Assembly (NCBI GenBank): GCA_002841865.1
Contig: PHBD01000032.1
Location: forward strand, 1 to 64,000
Length of the DNA: 64,000 nt
DNA from: Deltaproteobacteria bacterium HGW-Deltaproteobacteria-19
GTDB taxonomy: Bacteria > Desulfobacterota > Syntrophia > Syntrophales > PHBD01
Direction of reading: 5' to 3'
A program made the position numbers and the translations under genes. Below are positions 16,433 to 26,163 of this stretch, piece after piece; position 1 is the stretch's first letter; every line of letters begins with the position of its first letter. The notes below the pieces were generated by a model. The model was given only the letters and a program-made list of their open reading frames with translations, had not been told where the DNA came from and ran no database searches.

Positions 16433-18439
16433 TCATGATTCCTGGCCCGGACTGGGACGCTTGATCCCCAGCTTCTGCATCCGCGCCCTCAGGGTGCTTG
16501 GGTGGAGTCCCAGGATCGCTGCCGCCCCGTCCTTGCCCTCGATGCGCCACCCCGTCTCCTGGAGGATCATGAGCATCTGGTTTCGCTCCATCTGTTCCAG
16601 CGTCCTGGCGCTGGAGGAGAGCGGTGAGGACAGGAGCTCGAGCTTGTCCGCCAGCTGCAGGACCGGGCCTTCGCACAGGATCACCGAGCGCTCGATGATG
16701 CTCTCCAGTTCCCGCACGTTACCGGGCCAGGGATAATCCTGGAGAGCGTTCATGGTCTCCTTCTTGATCGACGTGATCTGTTTGCCCAGTTTCTTGGCGT
16801 AGCGCTCCACGAAGGTATGGACGAGAATCGGAATGTCCTCCTTTCGCTGGCGAAGAGGCGGGATCGTGATGGGGAATACGTTCAGCCGATAGTAGAGGTC
16901 CTGCCGGAACCGCCCCTTCCTTACCTCTTCCTCGAGATTGCGGTTCGTCGTCGCGATGATTCTCACGTCGACCTTGATGGTGGCGGGAGACCCGAGGCGC
17001 TCGAATTCCTGGTGCTGGATGACTCGAAGCAGTTTTGCCTGCGCTTCCATCGGCAGTTCGCCGAGCTCGTCCAGGCACAGGGTGGAGCCGTTGGCGAACT
17101 CGAAGCGTCCGATCTGACGCGTGTCGGCTCCGGTAAATGCCCCTTTTTCGCGTCCGAAAAGCTCGCTTTCGATCAGGTTTGGCGGCAGGGCCGCGCAGTT
17201 CACAGTAATGAGAGGGCGGTCCTTGCGGCGGCTCATGTTGTGGATGGCAGCCGCGATCAGTTCCTTTCCCGTTCCGGTCTCCCCGAGGACCAGGACCGTT
17301 GTGTCCATGGGCGCCACCTGCTCCGCACGGTAGAGCACGTACTTCAGGCCGTCACTTTGTCCGAGGATGTAGTTGAAGGCATGCATCCTCTTCATTTCCT
17401 TGCGGAAAAAGATGTTCTCCGTTTCCAGTCGATCTTTCAGCGCCTTGATCTCGGCCAGAGCCGTCTGGAGCTCCATGGTCCTCTCCTGGACCCGCTGCTC
17501 CAGTTCGTTGTAGGTCTTCTGCAGGCCTTCCTCGACGGATTTGCGCTCCCGTATGTCCCGGATATGGCACTGGACGACCTCCTGACGGCCGGCCTGGTAG
17601 AGGCTGCAGACCATCTCGACGGCGACGGGGTCCCCTTCCCTCCGGGCCAGCGGCAGATCGTCGTATCGTGCGTATTTCTTCGTCCGGAGCTCGGCGAAGG
17701 TCTTCCTCGAAGCGCCGGCATCCTCCAGGAGGCCGATTTCCCAGACGGTCATCCGGAGCAGCTCCTTCAGTGAGAAGCCGGTCAGTTCCAGCAGGAACGG
17801 ATTCGCGTCGATGATCCCGCCCGTGTCGGCGTTCACGATCAGGATCCCGTCCTTGGCTGTCTCGAAAAGACGGCGGTAGCGGGTCTCGGAGGTCCTCAGC
17901 GACTCCTCGATGCTCTTGCGCTTGGTCATGTCCTCGACGGCCAGGAGGATCCGGTCGGTGCCCCTTCCATTGTGGTTGATCCTCCGGGCGTTGAGGAGCA
18001 TGTGCATCGGACCGATATTCGGGAAGGTGTGGTTGAGTTCGAAGTCGTGAAGCGTGTGGCCCTCGGGAATGATTCTTTCGAGGACTTCCCGCAGCTCCGG
18101 GATGTTCCAGGCCTGGTTCCCGATTTCGTAGAAGGATCGGCCGTCCGTCTCGTCGGCCGATACCTGGAACGTCTCGTAAAAGGAGCGGTTCGCCGAGTCG
18201 ATTTGGAGGTCCGGGGTCAGGACAAGGAGGGGCTCACGGATGGTTTCCAGGATCCCTGCGGTGTACTGCTCGAACTTGCGCTGATGCTCAGCCCGGCTGT
18301 CCGTTTCATGCCCGGCGCCCAAGGCGTCGTTCGCGTCCCTCAGGCATCGGTCGGTCTCGTCGAGCCGTGCACGCAGACCGTCCATCTGCTTGAGCAGTTC
18401 GTGTATCTTCTTCTCCTGCGTCTGATTTTCGGGGTCCAT
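16433..18439 (-). CDS. Sigma-54-dependent transcriptional regulator with PAS domains
   Basis: 668 residues from ATG 18439 (a GTG at 18487 would add 16). An N-terminal coiled coil (about 1-55) is followed by two PAS domains (about 65-180 and 190-300), a second coiled coil (about 305-355), then the AAA+ domain with GETGTGKE (Walker A), GAFTGA (sigma-54 contact) and CLDELGELP (Walker B). A C-terminal Fis-type helix ends [15 protein letters not shown]. There is no receiver domain, so a small-molecule or redox signal through PAS is expected. Targets are unknown; the nearest candidate is the sigma-54-like site at 16224-16237. Confidence 0.93.
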   Translation of the reverse strand: MDPENQTQEKKIHELLKQMDGLRARLDETDRCLRDANDALGAGHETDSRAEHQRKFEQYTAGILETIREPLLVLTPDLQIDSANRSFYETFQVSADETDGRSFYEIGNQAWNIPELREVLERIIPEGHTLHDFELNHTFPNIGPMHMLLNARRINHNGRGTDRILLAVEDMTKRKSIEESLRTSETRYRRLFETAKDGILIVNADTGGIIDANPFLLELTGFSLKELLRMTVWEIGLLEDAGASRKTFAELRTKKYARYDDLPLARREGDPVAVEMVCSLYQAGRQEVVQCHIRDIRERKSVEEGLQKTYNELEQRVQERTMELQTALAEIKALKDRLETENIFFRKEMKRMHAFNYILGQSDGLKYVLYRAEQVAPMDTTVLVLGETGTGKELIAAAIHNMSRRKDRPLITVNCAALPPNLIESELFGREKGAFTGADTRQIGRFEFANGSTLCLDELGELPMEAQAKLLRVIQHQEFERLGSPATIKVDVRIIATTNRNLEEEVRKGRFRQDLYYRLNVFPITIPPLRQRKEDIPILVHTFVERYAKKLGKQITSIKKETMNALQDYPWPGNVRELESIIERSVILCEGPVLQLADKLELLSSPLSSSARTLEQMERNQMLMILQETGWRIEGKDGAAAILGLHPSTLRARMQKLGIKRPSPGQES

Positions 18440-18470
18440 GAGGCGCCATCCCGAGTGTGAGGAAAGACCG

Positions 18471-18797
18471 TTACGCTTCACGGACACGGTCCCACAGAGG
18501 CACCCGTGCGTCCATCGGTGGAATGCCCGGAAGAACTGCCGATTGTTCTGATTTCCCTCTCAGGGATTGCGGGAGGGGGGGACAGGAAATGGGACTGCAA
18601 CGGGAGGCGGAGCGCTCGCAGGCAGGGCACTCCGCCCGGTTCCATCCGATGTCGACGACCCGGATCTCGAAGATGAGGTTGCGGCCCGCCCGCGGATGGT
18701 TTCCGTCGACTGTCACCGGGTGGTCCTCGATCTTGACGACGCGCCCCACCAATTCGCTCCCGTCGGCCAGCGTGAATGCGACTTTCGCTGAACGCAC
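18471..18797 (-). pseudogene. FKBP/SlyD-type peptidyl-prolyl isomerase, C-terminal remnant
   Basis: The frame carries the C-terminal FKBP-domain signature of SlyD/SlpA-like isomerases: KVAFTLADGSELVGRVV and then HPVTVDGNHPRAGRNLIFE followed by IRVVDI. The N-terminal half of the FKBP domain is absent: within a few bases upstream the sequence is already the superoxide dismutase 3' end. The only start candidate is a GTG at 18797 without a ribosome site. Beyond the signature the frame runs into unrelated sequence overlapping the regulator start. This looks like a remnant left by a deletion. Confidence 0.65.
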
Positions 18798-18832
18798 GAC
18801 CGGCGCGCGGCCCTTCCGGGCCGAGCCCTCCC

Positions 18833-19576
18833 TCAGGCACCGAGGCACTGGGACGCAAACGGCCAGTTGACCAGGTGGTCGAGGACGGCCCGGACATATT
18901 CGGCGCGCCGGTTCTGGTAGTCCAGATAATAGGAGTGCTCCCAGACGTCGATGACCAGGAGCGGCGTCATGCCCATGGTCAGGGGCGTGTCCGCATTGGC
19001 CGTCTTCACGACCCGCAGCCGGCCGCCGTCCAAGGCCAGCCAGGCCCAGCCGCTCCCGAACTGTCCCAGCGCTGCCTCCGTCCAGGCCTTCCTGCATCCC
19101 TCCAGGCTGCCGAAGGAAGACTCGATCCGCCGCAGCAGCGGGGCCGGCGGTACGCCCCCTCCTCCGGGAGTCAGGCTGCGCCAGTAGAGATCGTGGTTCG
19201 AGGCCTGAGCGGCATTGTTGAACAGGGATGCCGTCTCCGACCGTCCGGCGGAAGCTTTGACGATCTCTTCGAGGGGCCTGCCGGCGAACTCCGTGCCTGC
19301 GATCATGCGGTTGACGTTGTCGACGTACGCCTGGTGATGCTTCCCGTGATGGAACTCAAGGGTTCTCACTGAAACGTAGGGCTCCAGAGCCGTGATGGAG
19401 AAGGGCAGGGGCGGCAGCCGGACGGTCTCGGAGGCCCGTGCCTTCCCCGGGAAACCGCCGAGAAGCACCAGCAGCGCGACGGCAGCGGAGCCACGCAGGA
19501 AATCGCGCCGGCTGCGTGAGGCGGGCCCGACGGCTCCCTCGGGCACATCGAAAAACAGGATCTCCTCTCCTCTCAT
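18833..19576 (-). CDS. sod: Superoxide dismutase, Fe-type, exported
   Basis: 247 residues from ATG 19576, preceded by GAGGAGGG. An N-terminal Tat-type signal (SRRDFLRGSAAVALLVLLGG, about residues 22-41) indicates export of a folded, metal-loaded enzyme. The SOD fold is complete with metal ligands in LEFHHGKHHQ, SNHDLYW and DVWEHSYYLDY. The Gln in NNAAQASNHD is at the position typical of Fe- rather than Mn-enzymes. Genes for UspA and WrbA precede it on the same strand, together suggesting an oxygen or redox-stress group in an anaerobe. Confidence 0.92.
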   Translation of the reverse strand: MRGEEILFFDVPEGAVGPASRSRRDFLRGSAAVALLVLLGGFPGKARASETVRLPPLPFSITALEPYVSVRTLEFHHGKHHQAYVDNVNRMIAGTEFAGRPLEEIVKASAGRSETASLFNNAAQASNHDLYWRSLTPGGGGVPPAPLLRRIESSFGSLEGCRKAWTEAALGQFGSGWAWLALDGGRLRVVKTANADTPLTMGMTPLLVIDVWEHSYYLDYQNRRAEYVRAVLDHLVNWPFASQCLGA

Positions 19577-19623
19577 GCCTTCCCTCCTCTCGAATCGGTA
19601 GTGCCCGCCCGCAACGGTCCCGC

Positions 19624-20070
19624 TCACCGGACCACGAGCACCTCGCAGCCTGCATTTCGGACGACCCGCTCCGCCACGCTCCCGATGAGGCTCTTCAGGA
19701 GACCCGTCCTGCCGTGGGAGCCCATCACGATCAGATCGATCCCCAGGTCCTTCTGCTCCTGGAGGATTGTCTCGACCGGCAGCCCTTTTTGGATGTCGTA
19801 AGCGATCTGGACCTTCCCGCCGGAAGCGATTGCCTTCACTTCCTCGTCCAGACGCTCTTTCGAAGTCTTGATGGCCGCATTCTCAAGAGAAGCCACCTGC
19901 TCGAACGGAAGACAGTAGTCGACCGCACACTGCTGCAGCCCCTCGTCATACACATGAAGAAGAAAGATCTTTGACTTGTACTGCTCCGCGATCGCCACCG
20001 CCTCCTTGAGAGCCTTGTCGGCGTGCTCTGAGAAATCTGTCGGCACTAAAATGTTCTTGGGCGCAAACAT
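19624..20070 (-). CDS. Universal stress protein, UspA family
   Basis: 148 residues, a single Usp domain. The N-terminal strand NILVPTDFSEHADKAL and the C-terminal nucleotide-binding motif VMGSHGRTGLLKSLIGSVAE (G-x2-G-x9-G-S type) are both present, so ATP binding is likely. It lies between wrbA and the superoxide dismutase gene on the same strand. GAAAGGAGAAAAACC precedes the ATG. Confidence 0.9.
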   Translation of the reverse strand: MFAPKNILVPTDFSEHADKALKEAVAIAEQYKSKIFLLHVYDEGLQQCAVDYCLPFEQVASLENAAIKTSKERLDEEVKAIASGGKVQIAYDIQKGLPVETILQEQKDLGIDLIVMGSHGRTGLLKSLIGSVAERVVRNAGCEVLVVR

Positions 20071-20147
20071 GGTTTTTCTCCTTTCTTTCCGCCATCAAGA
20101 GGACTTATGCCCGGAAACGGTAACGTCAACGACCGGACCGCACGGCT

Positions 20148-20759
20148 TCACCCGGCAAGTTTCGCCGCGATCTCGGCCACATGTCTTCCCTGGTACCGGG
20201 CACCGTCGAGTTCGTTCTCCGACGGCAACCGCTCACCCTTCCCTCCGGCAATGGTCGAAGCGCCGTAGGGCGAGCAGCCGGTGATCTCGTCCATCCGCGT
20301 CTGGCCCGTGAACGAGTAAGGCAGGCCGACGACAATCATGCCCAAGTGGAGGAGTGTCGTGTGAAGACCCAGAATCGTCGATTCCTGGCCGCCGTGCTGG
20401 GTGGCACTGCTCGTGAAGACGCTCCCGACCTTTCCCACCAGCGACCCCTTCGACCAGAGGCTTCCCGTTCCGTCGAGAAACTGCCTCATCTGGCCGCAGA
20501 CAGTCCCGTATCGGGTCGGGGCGCCGAAGATGACGGCGGCCGCCCGAGGCAGTTCCTCCACGGTGCAGACGGGAATGTGCACCTGCTTCTGCTGGGCCTC
20601 GAAAGCGCCCATTTTCCGAAGGACTTCTTCCGGGAGCGTCTCTGGTACGCGGCGCAGCTCGACATCCGCCCCGCTCACGCCCTTCGCGCCTTCCACGACG
20701 GCTTCGGCCATTCGGTGGATGTGCCCGTACGATGAATAATACACGACCAGGATCTTCAT
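20148..20759 (-). CDS. wrbA: NAD(P)H:quinone oxidoreductase, WrbA family
   Basis: 203 residues, the normal WrbA length. It is a flavodoxin-like FMN protein that reduces quinones by two electrons and so avoids semiquinone and superoxide formation. The FMN-phosphate loop is [14 protein letters not shown], and the isoalloxazine-binding loops are [19 protein letters not shown] and [11 protein letters not shown]. It lies between korB and uspA, 102 bases after korB. Confidence 0.95.
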   Translation of the reverse strand: MKILVVYYSSYGHIHRMAEAVVEGAKGVSGADVELRRVPETLPEEVLRKMGAFEAQQKQVHIPVCTVEELPRAAAVIFGAPTRYGTVCGQMRQFLDGTGSLWSKGSLVGKVGSVFTSSATQHGGQESTILGLHTTLLHLGMIVVGLPYSFTGQTRMDEITGCSPYGASTIAGGKGERLPSENELDGARYQGRHVAEIAAKLAG

Positions 20760-20861
20760 CTGCTTCCTCCTTTCGCTCGAGAATGGTTGTTCTCCGCGGA
20801 TTCTCCCCGTCCGTTTATGCCGGAGGCACCGGCGGCTTTCGTGGGCCCCGAAGCCCCTCTG

Positions 20862-21689
20862 TCACCGCATCATCACACAGGGCAGCCCCAGCTGGTTGCG
20901 GATGTCCTCGTCGGTGATCCTCTCTCCGTAAAGGGTCTTTCCCGTCCGGCACTCCGCCTCTTCGTTGCGGTACAGGACGCCGATGGGAATCCGGTCGCCC
21001 CACACGGCGGCGGTCTTCATGGCCTGGAACAGGCCTGTCCTCGGCTTCCTCAGCCGGTAGACCCGATCGCCGTACCACTCGTAGGTGTTGGTCCTGTTGA
21101 AGCTGACGCAGGGCTGGAGAATGTCCACGACGGATGTCCCCCGGAAGAGGATCGCCTCGCGGATCAGGTCCTTCAGGTGGCTCTTCTCGCCGGCGTATCC
21201 CCGGGCCACGAACGGCGCCCCCATCGAGAGGGCCAGGAGCACCGGATTGAGGGGCAGGTTCCGGTTCCCCTCCGGATCAAGGGAATTCACGGTGCCGGGA
21301 TCGGTGGTCGGTGATGTCTGGCCCTTGGTCAGGGCGTAGACCTGATTGTCCGACACGAGAATCGTGATGTCGAGCCGCCTGCGGATGGTCTGAATGAAAT
21401 GGTTGCCGCCTTCCCCGTAGTGGCACCCGTCTCCGGAGTAGGCGATCACCGTCAGGTCCGGCCTGGCCAGCTTGATCCCCACTGCCAGCGGCAGAGAGCG
21501 TCCGTGGAGTCCGTTGAAGAAGTTGACGTCGATGTAGTGTGGCATCTTCGCCGCCTGCCCGATGCCGGAGGTCAAGACGATGTCCTTTCGCGGGACGGGC
21601 AGCTCCCGGATCGCCTTCTCAAGCGCGTCGCGGATGGCGAAGTTACCGCAGCCCGGGCACCAGGCGATATCGGATCGTGCGGTCGTCAT
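20862..21689 (-). CDS. korB: 2-oxoacid:ferredoxin oxidoreductase, beta subunit (KorB type)
   Basis: 275 residues. Binds TPP and a [4Fe-4S] cluster: WCPGCGNFAIRDAL (about residues 10-24) gives two cluster cysteines, and the TPP motif is YSGDGCHYGEGGNH followed by SDNQVYALTKGQTSPTT, diagnostic of the two-subunit class that includes 2-oxoglutarate enzymes. It overlaps korA by 4 bases. Substrate is not resolved; neighbouring ETF and acyl-CoA dehydrogenase genes hint at oxidation of an amino-acid-derived 2-oxoacid to its acyl-CoA. Confidence 0.9.
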   Translation of the reverse strand: MTTARSDIAWCPGCGNFAIRDALEKAIRELPVPRKDIVLTSGIGQAAKMPHYIDVNFFNGLHGRSLPLAVGIKLARPDLTVIAYSGDGCHYGEGGNHFIQTIRRRLDITILVSDNQVYALTKGQTSPTTDPGTVNSLDPEGNRNLPLNPVLLALSMGAPFVARGYAGEKSHLKDLIREAILFRGTSVVDILQPCVSFNRTNTYEWYGDRVYRLRKPRTGLFQAMKTAAVWGDRIPIGVLYRNEEAECRTGKTLYGERITDEDIRNQLGLPCVMMR

Positions 21690-23323
21690 CGGTCACCTCC
21701 GGTCACGATGCGTCTGAGGGACCGGCACAGTTCACCCACTGTGAAGCATTCCCCGTTGTATTTCAGGACGGACTCGGACACCTCGATCCCGAGCTCTCGC
21801 TTCAGGAGCGCTGCGAACTGTCCGCCGGCGTTGTTTTCCACCGAAACGAGCCTGCGCGACTTCAAGCCGTGGGGCGCGATCATCTCCGCCGTCAGCGGGT
21901 AGACCTGCCCGAAATGGAGGCCGGCGAGCCGGATCCCTTCCCCGCCCAGCCTCTCCACCGCCTCCTGGAGGATAAGCCGGTTGGAGCCCCAGCAGAGGAC
22001 AAGGGTGTCCGCTTCTCCGTTCCCGAACAATGTCGGCGGGACAGCGGCGTTCCTCAGGAGGTCGCGCCTGCCGAAGCGCTTGTCCACCATCCGCGTCCGG
22101 AGTTCCAGATCCTCCGTGATCTTCCCCTCCTCGTCATGCTCGTCGGAGTCGACCCGCACCAGGGAGTCCGAAAGCCCAGGGAAGGCGAGAGGAGAGATGC
22201 CGTCCTCCGTCAGCCGGTATCTCCGGTAGGCGGCGTCCGCCGCGGGCGGCTCACGGAACCTCGGCTCGAGGGCAAGGGCCTCCTCCACGACCTGGACGGA
22301 GTCGGCGAAATACTGGTCCGTCAAGAGAAAGACGGGGATCTGGAAACGATCGGCCAGATCGAAACTGTCCCTTGCCAGCCGGATCGCCTCGTTGATCGAC
22401 CCCGGCGCGAAGACGATCCGTGCGAACTCGCCGTGGCCGGCGTGAACGACGAAGTTGAGGTCCGCCTGTTCCGTCCGGGTCGGCAATCCTGTTGCAGGAC
22501 CGGGCCTCTGGGCGAGGACGATCACGATCGGCGTCTCCGTCATCCCCGCCAGGGAGACGCCCTCCTGCATGAGGGCGAAGCCGCCGCCGGACGTGGCGAC
22601 CATGGCCCGGACACCCGCATACGACGCCCCCAGGGCCATGTTGACGGCGGATATCTCGTCTTCCGCCTGCTCGAAGTGCACGGGGGCGGACCGCGCCGCC
22701 ATGCTGAAATGGTGCATGATTGAAGTCGCCGGCGTCATCGGGTAGCCTGCCATGAACTGGCATCCCCCCAGGATTGCGCCAAGCGCCAGCGCTTGGTTTC
22801 CGTCCAGCCGGCAGCCCGTGCCGGCTCTCGGCGGAATGGCAAAGTGGCCCGCAAAGTTCCAGCGTTCGGCGAACGATCGGCCCCGCTTCAGGAGTTCCCG
22901 GCGCTCCTCGCCCGACGCGTTTGCGACCCGGTCGGAATCCGCGCCGATGACGGAGAGGAGGAAGCCCACGAGGACGGAGTTCGAGGCGACGACGCTTCCG
23001 AAGGCGGACCGGGCTTCGCTTTCGATTTCCCGGGTCATTTCGCGGGAAAGGTAGATGCCTCCCTCCCGAAGGTTCGGCCGGTGGCGCCTCTCGGTTTCAC
23101 CGTCCAGGGCCATGATCATGTCCCAGGGATATCCGCTGAGGGCGTGGACCGGGTGATCGGCGATGCGGATCATGTGAAAGTTGTGGCCGCCCCGGACCCT
23201 GGACATGTAATTCTTGGTGGCGAAGAAGTGATAGCCGAGGGCCGCCAGCATCTCCGTCGCTTCCAGCTCGACGGAAAAGGCGCCCTGTCCGGCTTCTCCG
23301 CCAATGACAACGCTGAAATCCAT
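21686..23323 (-). CDS. korA: 2-oxoacid:ferredoxin oxidoreductase, alpha subunit with fused gamma domain (KorA type)
   Basis: 545 residues. The N-terminal about 180 residues are the gamma/CoA-binding domain (GGEAGQGAFSVELEATEMLA). The alpha part follows with GGCQFMAGYPMTPATSIMHH and EQAEDEISAVNMALGASYAG, carrying the TPP-activating Glu region, then MATSGGGF-like and TGLPTRTEQADL segments. A C-terminal domain contains LVLCWGSNRLILQEAV. The gamma-alpha fusion and partner korB distinguish this enzyme from the four-subunit one at 3.5-6.6 kb. Confidence 0.9.
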   Translation of the reverse strand: MDFSVVIGGEAGQGAFSVELEATEMLAALGYHFFATKNYMSRVRGGHNFHMIRIADHPVHALSGYPWDMIMALDGETERRHRPNLREGGIYLSREMTREIESEARSAFGSVVASNSVLVGFLLSVIGADSDRVANASGEERRELLKRGRSFAERWNFAGHFAIPPRAGTGCRLDGNQALALGAILGGCQFMAGYPMTPATSIMHHFSMAARSAPVHFEQAEDEISAVNMALGASYAGVRAMVATSGGGFALMQEGVSLAGMTETPIVIVLAQRPGPATGLPTRTEQADLNFVVHAGHGEFARIVFAPGSINEAIRLARDSFDLADRFQIPVFLLTDQYFADSVQVVEEALALEPRFREPPAADAAYRRYRLTEDGISPLAFPGLSDSLVRVDSDEHDEEGKITEDLELRTRMVDKRFGRRDLLRNAAVPPTLFGNGEADTLVLCWGSNRLILQEAVERLGGEGIRLAGLHFGQVYPLTAEMIAPHGLKSRRLVSVENNAGGQFAALLKRELGIEVSESVLKYNGECFTVGELCRSLRRIVTGGDR

Positions 23324-23370
23324 GATGGGACCTCCCTCCGGGCTATTCCCCGCAGTCAGGCCGCATTCCG

Positions 23371-24615
23371 TCAGGAACGCGTCAGGACGGCCTCGGCGGC
23401 CTCGGCACCGAAGCCGGGCGTAACCGCCAGTCTCTTCTTGAACTCATCGATCAGGGCCGGAATCACCGCGAAGAGGTCGCCGACGATCCCGTAATTTGCG
23501 ACCTGGAAGATCGGGGCGTCCGGATTCTTGTTGATGGCGACGATGACCCGGGACGTCTTCATCCCCGCCAGGTGCTGGATCGCGCCGGAGATGCCGCAGG
23601 CGATATACAGGTCCGGCCGAACGGTGCGGCCTGTCTGCCCCACTTGGTGGGCATAGGAGATCCAGCCGGCGTCCACGGCTGAGCGGGACGCCCCGACCGC
23701 ACCTCCCAGCATATCCGCGAGGCGGCGGATCGGCTCGAACCCCGCCGCGCTTCCGACGCCCCTCCCCCCGGCCACGATGACCTTCGCGTTGGCCAGGTGG
23801 ACCGTTTCCGTTTCCTCCGTGAAGCCGACAACCCGGGTCGGGACCTTCTCTTCCGGAAGCGCGGGGGCGACCCGGACGATCTGCCCCTGCCGGGTCCGGT
23901 CCGGTATCGGCAACTCGAAGACGTGGTGCCGGACGGTAGCCATCTGCGGACGGTAGTCCCGGCACAGGATCGTGGCCATGATATTCCCGCCGAAGGCCGG
24001 CCGCGTCTGGAGCAGGAGCCCCGTGTCCGCATCGATGTCAAGTCCGGTGCAGTCCGCCGTGAGCCCCGTGTGGAGATCCGCCGCCATCGCGCCCGCCAGG
24101 TCGCGTCCGCGGGCGCTGGCACCCAGAAGAAAGATTTCCGGCATGTGTTCCCGGACGAGCCCGAGGAGTGTCCCGGCATAGGGGATCGTCCGGTACGATT
24201 CGAACAGCGGATCGTCCGCCAGAAACACGTGGTCGGCCCCGTAGGAAACTGCTTCGCCAGCGATGTGCTCTACGTTGCGGCCCAGCACGCAAGCCGTGAG
24301 AGCCGTGCCGCGGGTGTCCGCGAGTCTCCGCCCCTGCCCGAGCATTTCCGCGGAGACTTCGCACATCCTCCCATGGAACTGCTCGATCCAGACCCAGACA
24401 CCCCGGTAGGCCGACAAGCGCTCCGCGTCGCCTCCCGAGAGCCTGGGGATCAGAAGCGCCATGACCGGGCAGGCGTCGATGCAGGCCCCGCAGGCGGTGC
24501 ATTTCTCGTTCACGACGACGACGTCATCCACGAGATCGAGCGCACCGTAGGGACAGGCATCGATGCAGGCCCCGCACCCGAGGCATTTTTCCTTGTCGAT
24601 CTTCAGAAGCCCCAT
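23371..24615 (-). CDS. etfA: Electron transfer flavoprotein alpha subunit with N-terminal ferredoxin domain
   Basis: 414 residues, about 80 longer than ordinary EtfA. Residues 1-65 form a two-cluster ferredoxin: [15 protein letters not shown] and [15 protein letters not shown]. The remainder is EtfA with the C-terminal FAD-binding signature [37 protein letters not shown] and [13 protein letters not shown] shuttles electrons from acyl-CoA dehydrogenases; the attached iron-sulfur domain suggests electron exchange with a ferredoxin or membrane oxidoreductase. The gene lies between etfB and korA on the same strand. Confidence 0.93.
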   Translation of the reverse strand: MGLLKIDKEKCLGCGACIDACPYGALDLVDDVVVVNEKCTACGACIDACPVMALLIPRLSGGDAERLSAYRGVWVWIEQFHGRMCEVSAEMLGQGRRLADTRGTALTACVLGRNVEHIAGEAVSYGADHVFLADDPLFESYRTIPYAGTLLGLVREHMPEIFLLGASARGRDLAGAMAADLHTGLTADCTGLDIDADTGLLLQTRPAFGGNIMATILCRDYRPQMATVRHHVFELPIPDRTRQGQIVRVAPALPEEKVPTRVVGFTEETETVHLANAKVIVAGGRGVGSAAGFEPIRRLADMLGGAVGASRSAVDAGWISYAHQVGQTGRTVRPDLYIACGISGAIQHLAGMKTSRVIVAINKNPDAPIFQVANYGIVGDLFAVIPALIDEFKKRLAVTPGFGAEAAEAVLTRS

Positions 24616-24752
24616 TCGTATCCCCGCAAGCCACCTCTCTTTTCATCCCCGGAGGGAGCGCGGCACAGCCCCTGCCGGTCCCGCCGGAGCGGCGATTCTT
24701 CCGAACGGGATGCCCCGGCTCCGCAGCGGTTCGCGGACCCGTTCGCGATCGA

Positions 24753-25553
24753 CTAGAGCACGTGTTCGGCGAGAAGCCGATCCGCCAGGAGCGACGCCGC
24801 GGCCTCGACGCGCTCCCCGCTGAAGATCTCCGGACTCCCCTTCCGTCCGGGGGGGCTGAAAATCCTCACAACCTGCGTGGGACTGCCGGACAATCCCAGA
24901 TTGGCGGGATCGGCGCCCGGGAGGTCGGAGGCCTTCCACGTCCGGATCCCGACCCGGAACGAACGGCGCAGGTCATAGAGCGTCGCGGCCCGCGGCTGGT
25001 TGATGTCCTTCACCACCGTCAGGAGGGCGGGAAGATTTCCTTCCGCGAGCTCGCGCCCTTCCTCCAGGAGGCGCTCTACGACGATTTTGCCCGCCTCCGG
25101 ATCGAGGGAATGGATGCGGAACACATAGGTCAGCGGAGTGAGGCCCAGCTGCCGGGCGATTCCCGGCCCGACCTGCCCCGTGTCCCCGTCGATGGCCTGT
25201 TTTCCGCACAGGACCACGTCGCAGGCGCCCAGTTTCCGGATCGCCAGCGCCAGTGTGTACGATGTCGCCCAGGAGTCGGAACCCGCAAAGGCCCTGTCTG
25301 AGAGTAGAATGCCCTCGTCGACGCCCATCCCCATGGCCTCTCGAAGGGCCTCCGCGGCCTGCGGCGGCCCCATGGAAATCGCCGTGACCCTGCCGCCGAA
25401 CTCCTCCCGGAGGCGGACCCCCTCCTCGATGGCGTACAGGTCGAAGGGGTTGACGATGTTCGGGATGCCCTCGCGGATCAGTGTGTTCGTCTCGGGGTCG
25501 ATCCGGACATCCGCCGTGTTGGGCACCTGTTTCAGGCAGACGATGATGTTCAT
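24753..25553 (-). CDS. etfB: Electron transfer flavoprotein beta subunit
   Basis: 266 residues from ATG 25553, which begins the canonical MNIIVCLKQVPNTADVRID. Other signatures are NPFDLYAIEEGVRLRE, CGKQAIDGDTGQVGPGIARQ (nucleotide-binding loop) and LPALLTVVKDINQPR, the region that recognises dehydrogenase partners. The 137-base gap before etfA has no gene. Longer starts would run into the DJ-1-like gene. It forms the FAD/nucleotide-binding heterodimer with EtfA. Confidence 0.95.
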   Translation of the reverse strand: MNIIVCLKQVPNTADVRIDPETNTLIREGIPNIVNPFDLYAIEEGVRLREEFGGRVTAISMGPPQAAEALREAMGMGVDEGILLSDRAFAGSDSWATSYTLALAIRKLGACDVVLCGKQAIDGDTGQVGPGIARQLGLTPLTYVFRIHSLDPEAGKIVVERLLEEGRELAEGNLPALLTVVKDINQPRAATLYDLRRSFRVGIRTWKASDLPGADPANLGLSGSPTQVVRIFSPPGRKGSPEIFSGERVEAAASLLADRLLAEHVL

Positions 25554-25575
25554 GCAGACCCTCTCCCCGGCCGCA

Positions 25576-26097
25576 CTATTCCAGGAGGGCGGCGATGATC
25601 TCCCGGCAGAAGGCGGGGAGATCGTCGGGCTTCCGGGATGTGATGATCGTCCCGTCGCGGACGACGGGCTCATCCACCCACTCTGCGCCCGCATGGATCA
25701 TGTCGTCCTTCATGCTGAAGAAACTGGTGACTCTGCGGCCGCGAATAATGTCCGCCGACGCCAGCATCCAGCCTGCATGACAGATGGTCGCCACCACCTT
25801 GCCCCGCGCATGGGCCTCCCTCACGAGCCTCACCATCGGCGGATGCCGTCGCATGAGGTCCGGCGAGTAGCCGCCCGGAACAATCACGGCGTCGCAGTCA
25901 CCGACATCGATTCCGGCCGCCGCCTCGTCCGCGGTTACCTCCATGCCCCGTTCGCTCCGGTAGGTCCGTCCCTTCTCCGGCCCGACGGTGACGACGCGGG
26001 CGCCGGCCTCGCGCATGCGGATCAACGGGTACCACAGCTCCAGGATCTGGTAGCGGTCCTCCACAAGGATGATGATCTTTTTTCCCTTCAATTCCAT
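25576..26097 (-). CDS. DJ-1/PfpI family protein
   Basis: 173 residues from ATG 26097 (preceded by GGGGGG). The fold signature includes KIIILVEDRYQILELWYPLI with the conserved Glu, DAVIVPGGYSPDLMRRHPP and the nucleophile elbow VVATICHAGWML with Cys-His, as in PfpI-type proteases and deglycase-like proteins. It sits inside the acyl-CoA dehydrogenase/ETF gene row, 22 bases before etfB, so it is probably co-transcribed. A protein or metabolite repair role is the family expectation. Confidence 0.88.
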   Translation of the reverse strand: MELKGKKIIILVEDRYQILELWYPLIRMREAGARVVTVGPEKGRTYRSERGMEVTADEAAAGIDVGDCDAVIVPGGYSPDLMRRHPPMVRLVREAHARGKVVATICHAGWMLASADIIRGRRVTSFFSMKDDMIHAGAEWVDEPVVRDGTIITSRKPDDLPAFCREIIAALLE

Positions 26098-26163
26098 GAA
26101 CCCCCCCCATCCACTCTCGAAGACTCCGCGCATCCTGCGGCCGGCGGCCGGCCGGTCCGCTCT

